Of a stretch of DNA of 9,693 bases, positions 5,980 to 9,693 are shown one piece after another. Made by a program: the position numbers and the translations under genes. How positions within the stretch are numbered: the stretch's first letter is position 1; each line of letters opens with the position of its first letter. The notes under the pieces were generated by a model. It saw only the letters and a program-made list of their open reading frames with translations. It ran no database searches and had not been told where the DNA came from. This DNA is from Comamonadaceae bacterium (GTDB lineage Bacteria; Pseudomonadota; Gammaproteobacteria; Burkholderiales; Burkholderiaceae_C): NCBI GenBank assembly GCA_947455585.1, contig CANGOY010000055.1:1-9693 (forward strand), read 5' to 3'.

Positions 5980-6791
5980 CGGGTGTTCTGAGCGATGATG
6001 AGTTCACGCAACGCGGTGACTTCTTTGCGAAGTTCTTGCAATTCATCTTGCACGCTCAACTGGTGGCTGTGATCGCGGTGGTCTTTCTCTTTGTCGGCGG
6101 TGATGGAATCAACGATCACGGCGATGAACAAGTTGAAGATGATGAACGTGGCAATCAAGATGAACAAAATGAAGAAGACCCACGCATAGGGGAACATCTC
6201 CATGACAGGGCGTGCAATACCGTCAGCCCAGCTTTCCAGCGTCATCACTTGGAACAAAGTGAAGGCACTGGTGCTCAAGCTGCCAAACCAATCTGGGAAA
6301 TCGTGGCGGAAGAGGTTGGTGGCAATGACGGAGGCCACGTAGAAGATGATCATGATCAGGCCAAACACCGAGCCCAAGCCCGGCAGTGAGCTGAGCAAAC
6401 CACCCACCACTTTGCGCATGCTCTCGACCTTGTTGATGAGGCGCAGCACCCGCAACACACGCAGCGCACGCAGCACCGACAAAGAGCCAGAGGCTGGCAC
6501 TAGCGCAATGCCCACCACGATGAAGTCAAACACGCACCATGCGTCTTTGAAAAACGACAAGCCGCGTGCAGCAATGAGCAACACGATTTCAGTGATGAAG
6601 ATGCCCAAAATGACATGGTCTAACAAGAACAGCTCGTGGCCCCATGACTCCATCACGCTGTGGTTGGTTTCAATGCCCAAGATGGCCGCGTTCACGACGA
6701 TCAAAAAAACTAAAAAATGCTGAACGGCGTGGTGCGTGATGAATTGTTCAATTCGATCGCGCCAAGTGAGAGTTTCGGTGGTGCTGTGCAT
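5976..6791 (-). CDS. NaChBac-type voltage-gated sodium channel
   Basis: This is a one-domain, six-helix channel of 271 residues, normal for the bacterial Nav family, expected to act as a homotetramer in the inner membrane. S1 is about 22-41, S2 54-75 (E68), S3 84-100 (D89) and S4 106-118 with R108, R111, R114, R117 every third residue. S5 is about 140-160. The filter TLESWADG (184-191) has the NaChBac TLESW core with Asp at 190. S6 (202-228) has the conserved N220 in FNLFIAVIVD, and the tail 247-266 (VQDELQELRKEV onward) is a heptad coiled coil, as in known bacterial Nav channels. The ATG is the only start in the open frame and lacks a Shine-Dalgarno. It is the first gene of a leftward operon, overlapping the double-sensor K+ channel by 4 bp. 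Na+ selectivity is likely but some Ca2+ permeation is possible. Confidence 0.92.
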   Translation of the reverse strand: MHSTTETLTWRDRIEQFITHHAVQHFLVFLIVVNAAILGIETNHSVMESWGHELFLLDHVILGIFITEIVLLIAARGLSFFKDAWCVFDFIVVGIALVPASGSLSVLRALRVLRVLRLINKVESMRKVVGGLLSSLPGLGSVFGLIMIIFYVASVIATNLFRHDFPDWFGSLSTSAFTLFQVMTLESWADGIARPVMEMFPYAWVFFILFILIATFIIFNLFIAVIVDSITADKEKDHRDHSHQLSVQDELQELRKEVTALRELIIAQNTR

Positions 6792-7127
6792 TGCTAAATC
6801 AGAGTCAAAAAAGTTAAATACGAATAAACCTCACTCTACCTTATTGCGTTCTCTGCGCTTTGATTTGGCATTCACATCGTGGCGTTTGACGGTGTTGTGC
6901 AGAACTCAAATTCTTTGAAATTTCTCAGAAATATTTATGATTTTTTTGAATTCTTTTGGGTTAAATAAATAAGTTTTATCTAACGTATTTCATCTCTCGA
7001 ATTTAAAAATAAATCCTAATTTGTTATTTCGCGTCGACTTACGGTCACGTTTGGCGTGGAGGGCTATTCTTAAAATCACGGCCAGTCCAAATTTTCCGTT
7101 TGGCTTACTTAAAAGAAAGATACACAT
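6792..7127. promoter_or_regulatory. AT-rich divergent spacer between two channel transcription units
   Basis: This is a 336-bp non-coding region with starts facing outwards on both sides, so it must hold both promoters. The centre (about 6905-7030) is markedly AT-rich relative to the genes. It contains a perfect dyad ATTTCT-C-AGAAAT (6920-6932), a possible regulator site. Upstream of the right-hand gene TATTCTTAAAAT (7065-7076) could supply a -10, but no matching -35 is seen. No RNA gene or small ORF with a ribosome site was found. Confidence 0.5.
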
Positions 7128-8159
7128 ATGCATGCAAATGTGCGTTACCAAGAAAACTCAGACAGCGTGATTCAGCGCGTCTTCACAGACCCCACTAGCA
7201 AAGCGTTCACACGCTGGGTGGCCATGATCAACTTCTGGATTTTTATTTCGTGTTTGTCGTTGGCCGGTGAAACCGTAGAGCCCTACGCCACGGTTCATGA
7301 GAACTTGTTCAACTACATTGAATACACCGCAGTGCTGTTCTTCACCCTCGATTACCTCGGCAATTTGTACTTTGCCAAAGATCGCATGAAGTACTTCTTC
7401 AGCTTCTGGGGTTTGGTGGACTTGATCTCGATCTTGCCAACCTACTTGACCATCATGAACTTGACTGCCTTGCAAGGCTCTAAAGTTTTCCGCGTTCTAC
7501 GCGTGGTCCGAGTGTTGCGAGTGTTGAAGATGGCACGCATTGCCTTGCAACAGTTGGAACAAAAACTGGAAACCTCCAACCCAATCTTGACCAACCTCAA
7601 GATCTATTTCATTGCTTTGTTCTCGGTGGTGATGATCTCCAGCACCTTGATGTACTACGTGGAAGGCGACTTGTACTCAGCTGACGCGATCACGCTGGGT
7701 CAAGCCAAGTTAGACGCTCAAATCAAAGAGACACCCCTGCCAGCTGATGCGCCCCCAGAGGCCGCCAAGTTCATGCCTGTGGACCCTATCAGTGGCAACC
7801 CAATTCCTGAAGACAAGCGTTTCTTCACTTCTATCCCCGCAGCCATGTGGTGGTGCATGGTGACTTTGACCACGACTGGTTACGGCGACATGTTCCCGCT
7901 CACCTTCGGTGGACGCTTCATTGCTGCCATCACCATGTTGATGGGCTTGGTATTGTTTGGTATTTTGTTGAACATCGTGGGCAAAACCATCATGGTGTTG
8001 TTGTTTGGTGAGCAACTGACCGAAGACAACACAGCACCTGCCACACGCGAAACGATTTTGCGCATGATGGTGAGTCGCAAATGGATTTCAGAGCACCGCG
8101 CTTATGAGCTGGAGTTGATGTCTGAAGAAGAGATCAAGAACCGCGCGAAAGACCTCTAA
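7128..8159 (+). CDS. Voltage-gated K+ channel with a long extracellular turret
   Basis: This six-helix channel has 343 residues. S1 is about 30-47, S2 61-82 (D75), S3 92-109 (D98) and S4 119-137 with K119, R122, R125, R128, R131, K134, R137. S5 is 155-178. The turret between S5 and the pore helix is about 55 residues (179-233), Pro-, Ala- and acid-rich, whereas simple bacterial Kv channels have a short loop. The pore helix (236-247) leads into a canonical K+ filter TTTGYGD (248-254). S6 (262-291) lacks the PxP or IPxG hinge but has G273 and G278. The cytoplasmic tail is short (292-343) with no known ligand domain. AAAGAAAGA at 7112-7120 is a weak ribosome site. The gene is monocistronic, divergent from the Nav/Kv operon, and ends at a bidirectional hairpin. 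Confidence 0.92.
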   Translation: MHANVRYQENSDSVIQRVFTDPTSKAFTRWVAMINFWIFISCLSLAGETVEPYATVHENLFNYIEYTAVLFFTLDYLGNLYFAKDRMKYFFSFWGLVDLISILPTYLTIMNLTALQGSKVFRVLRVVRVLRVLKMARIALQQLEQKLETSNPILTNLKIYFIALFSVVMISSTLMYYVEGDLYSADAITLGQAKLDAQIKETPLPADAPPEAAKFMPVDPISGNPIPEDKRFFTSIPAAMWWCMVTLTTTGYGDMFPLTFGGRFIAAITMLMGLVLFGILLNIVGKTIMVLLFGEQLTEDNTAPATRETILRMMVSRKWISEHRAYELELMSEEEIKNRAKDL

Positions 8160-8173
8160 GTCATTCGCCCAAC

Positions 8174-8206
8174 AAAAAGGCCGCTCAGTTGAGCGGCCTT
8201 TTTTTT
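8174..8206. terminator. Bidirectional intrinsic terminator between convergent units
   Basis: GGCCGCTCA (8179-8187) pairs with TGAGCGGCC (8190-8198); in practice the loop is AGTT. Five A precede and eight T follow. It ends the rightward K+ channel gene, and in the other direction can end the leftward operon that finishes at 8220. Confidence 0.92.
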
Positions 8207-8219
8207 ATGGGTGTTCAAT

Positions 8220-8792
8220 TTAGATGAACAGCATAAATCCGTTGATGGTGCAGAAGATGCCTACCAAGCCTAGAAAGCAAGGAACCCAAAAGAGGGCCGT
8301 GGTTCCAGTCAAGATGGCCACCGAGGTCAGCACGATGGAGATTTGCAGCAAAGCTTCTGCATAGTCAAACCAAGGGTCTTGACGCAGCGCGATGTCACGC
8401 TCGTGTTCGTGCTCTTTGGCTTTCTCCATCAGCTCTTTTTTGCCGTCGCCAGTTTCTGGCTCAGACTCATAGCGAGCGATGTTTTTCTCGTAAGCCTCCA
8501 ACTTTTTCTCGGCCATTTGTTTGGCAGCAGGCGAGAGCTTGTCGCTGGCGATTTGGATGCGCAACTCATCGGCTGCGATTTTGTAATCGGTTTGGCGAAT
8601 GTTCTTGGCTTGGTAGAACGAGTAGGCGTTTGCTGCCAAGATGTTGTTGCTCATGCTTTCTTTGGACGCGTTATTGCCGCCTAAGCTAGCAATGGCCAAG
8701 CACATGGCCAACGTCGACACCAACATGGCGCAACGTGTGCGAAAGGGGTCATTGCCGTGTTCTGGCAGTTCAGTGTCTGGTGCTTCGCTCAT
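8220..8792 (-). CDS. DUF4337 family membrane protein
   Basis: This 190-residue protein resembles DUF4337 family members, which have unknown function. A short acidic N-terminus is followed by one membrane helix (about 19-37), a long charged helical stretch (65-138, likely coiled coil and cytoplasmic), then WFDYAEALLQ (141-150), a recognisable family block, and two membrane helices (146-162 and 166-188). The start ATG overlaps the stop of the 74-residue gene (ATGA), and AAGGAAG inside that gene's last codons is a good ribosome site. It is the last gene of an operon whose upstream member is an unusual ion channel, so a role as accessory or assembly factor for that channel is possible but unproven. 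A bidirectional terminator lies just past its stop. Confidence 0.85.
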   Translation of the reverse strand: MSEAPDTELPEHGNDPFRTRCAMLVSTLAMCLAIASLGGNNASKESMSNNILAANAYSFYQAKNIRQTDYKIAADELRIQIASDKLSPAAKQMAEKKLEAYEKNIARYESEPETGDGKKELMEKAKEHEHERDIALRQDPWFDYAEALLQISIVLTSVAILTGTTALFWVPCFLGLVGIFCTINGFMLFI

Positions 8793-9013
8793 AGGTCTTC
8801 CTTTTTGGCGTTGTTGTCTTCAGATTTTTTAGCTTTGCGCTTGGCAAACAGTTTGTAGATGGCAACCACTGCCAAAACAATGGCTACAGCGCACACCACC
8901 AGTTCGGCCGTGGTCAATTCATGCACGAATTGGTCAACGTAATCGTAGGTCGAGAGTGGCGTGTAAACGTCCGGATTCTCTTGCTGGTATTTTTCGTATG
9001 CACGGTGGTCCAT
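8789..9013 (-). CDS. Small single-helix membrane protein, unknown function
   Basis: This is a 74-residue protein that I do not recognise. The N-terminal 35 residues are polar, rich in Tyr, Asp and Glu (YEKYQQ, STYDYVDQF). One membrane helix runs at about 37-54 (VVCAVAIVLAVVAIY), followed by a basic stretch (KLFAKRKAKK, 54-63) and a charged tail. By the positive-inside rule the N-terminus should face the periplasm and the tail the cytoplasm. It lies 18 bp after the channel gene with the GWGN pore and overlaps the DUF4337 gene by 4 bp, so the three are almost certainly co-transcribed. Its size and topology resemble single-span auxiliary subunits of ion channels, but this is inference. The ribosome site is weak. 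Confidence 0.75.
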   Translation of the reverse strand: MDHRAYEKYQQENPDVYTPLSTYDYVDQFVHELTTAELVVCAVAIVLAVVAIYKLFAKRKAKKSEDNNAKKEDL

Positions 9014-9031
9014 ATGGGCTTTCGGATGGTT

Positions 9032-9691
9032 TTATTTGGCTTGCTTGTTGGCGTCAGAGATTTGCTTCTCTTCTTCCATTTGGTGCTTGATGGCTTCAAC
9101 CTGCTCATCAGACATGCCAAGCTTGGCTTGCATGATTTTAAGTTGGGCCTGTTCTTCTTCTGTGACAACGCCATCGGACAGCACATTGCGCACTTCCATC
9201 TCATACAAAGCTTGGCGGCGCTCCACCTGAGCCGTGTAGGCCGTGGCCACCACACCGGTCAGAATTGCAGCCAGAGCGATAGACAAGATCTGCGTGAAGA
9301 TCACCAAAATTGTGCCGAAGAAGGTGACAGGGTCCACGTTGCCCCAGCCCGACACAATGGTGATGACAAACCAGTGCATGGCTGCGGGAATGGAGGGGAA
9401 CACTTCAGGTTGCTCATGGCCTTCGATGATGTAGATCAGCGATGAGAACAACAAGCAGCTGATGAACAGTAAAAACACGGCCGATGAGAAAGAGTCTTTC
9501 TCGGCCTTGACGGCGGCCACCATGTCTTCAAACGCGCTGTTGTAGCGAGAGAGTTTGAAAATCCGCATCAAGCGGAACATGCGCAGCACGCGCAAGTCGG
9601 CACCTGGGAAGAGCAGTTGCAAATAAAAGGGCACGGTGCTCACGAAATCGATGATGCCGTAAAAACTGAACACATACTCTTTACGGCCTTG
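9032..9691 (-). CDS. Voltage-gated channel with non-canonical GWGN pore, 5' truncated by the window
   Basis: This is the C-terminal part of an ion-transport-family channel. The frame is open to the window end (Q-G-R-K-E-Y before the GTG at 9673), so S1, S2 and the true start are missing. Counting from that GTG: S3 about 4-22, S4 with R28, R31, R34, R37, K40, R43, S5 63-84, pore helix 95-106, and S6 118-148. The filter region reads IVSGWGNVDP (106-115) instead of the SVGYGD-type signature: Tyr is Trp, Asp is Asn, and one residue is missing between pore helix and GWG. The S6 hinge is AILTG rather than AIPAG. The tail (150-200) has LSDGVVTEEEQ and an LGMSDEQVEAI helix, like the tail of the double-sensor channel. 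It heads an operon with a small membrane protein and DUF4337. Ion selectivity cannot be predicted; K+ selectivity may be lost. Confidence 0.88.
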   Translation of the reverse strand, partial: QGRKEYVFSFYGIIDFVSTVPFYLQLLFPGADLRVLRMFRLMRIFKLSRYNSAFEDMVAAVKAEKDSFSSAVFLLFISCLLFSSLIYIIEGHEQPEVFPSIPAAMHWFVITIVSGWGNVDPVTFFGTILVIFTQILSIALAAILTGVVATAYTAQVERRQALYEMEVRNVLSDGVVTEEEQAQLKIMQAKLGMSDEQVEAIKHQMEEEKQISDANKQAK

Positions 9692-9693
9692 CC

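Noticed and set aside
6736..6918. Small plus-strand frame overlapping the divergent spacer
   Set aside because: Most of it is antisense to the NaChBac-type gene, with no ribosome site and no family features.
9332..9361. GWGN pore as a frameshift or pseudogene artefact
   Set aside because: Codons before and after read in the same frame into a normal pore helix, S6 and tail, so no compensating indels are needed; codons are ordinary for this genome.
1..9693. Signs of mobile DNA, CRISPR arrays, tRNA or toxin-antitoxin genes
   Set aside because: No regularly spaced repeats, terminal inverted repeats, transposase or integrase motifs, cloverleaf sequences or toxin-like small gene pairs were seen on either strand.

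Overview
The window looks like a chromosomal segment of a betaproteobacterium, most probably of the Burkholderiales/Comamonadaceae type. This is inferred from moderate GC, heavy TTG/GTG leucine and valine codon use, and the style of the lactate permease, DUF1993 and DUF4337 proteins; no rRNA or marker gene is present to confirm it. It holds ten protein genes, two of them cut by the window ends. No tRNA, rRNA, CRISPR array, insertion sequence or phage gene is visible.

Left part (1-3765), carbon metabolism and transport. The 3' end of an amidohydrolase-2 family hydrolase converges on a GntR/FadR-type regulator. The regulator is divergent from an L-lactate permease (LctP/LldP family). Two near-identical palindromes of the form TGGTANNACCA lie between or beside the divergent starts and fit the operators of this regulator class. 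The 5' end of the regulator gene has a run of eight G (plus strand) that puts its best-placed ATG out of frame. A strong bidirectional terminator follows the permease, then a small DUF1993 gene.

Right part (3769-9693), a cluster of voltage-gated ion channels. A leftward operon encodes, in order of transcription, a NaChBac-type channel with filter TLESWADG, a K+ channel with two consecutive voltage-sensor domains before one pore (about 10 membrane helices, filter SVGYGD), and a flavin reductase-like protein. The first two genes overlap by ATGA and the third follows after 3 bp. Across an AT-rich 336-bp divergent spacer a rightward gene encodes a six-helix K+ channel (filter TTTGYGD) with a long extracellular insert before the pore. 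It ends at a bidirectional terminator shared with a second leftward operon. That operon contains the 3' part of a fourth channel with a non-canonical pore (SGWGN where SVGYGD is expected), a 74-residue single-helix membrane protein, and a DUF4337 membrane protein.

Four voltage-sensing channels of three architectures in about 5.3 kb, with Na+-type and K+-type channels translationally coupled, is the most striking thing here. It suggests a dedicated membrane-excitability or ion-homeostasis locus, although that function is inference. The non-canonical pore, the doubled voltage sensor and the possible small accessory subunits are the points most worth testing.
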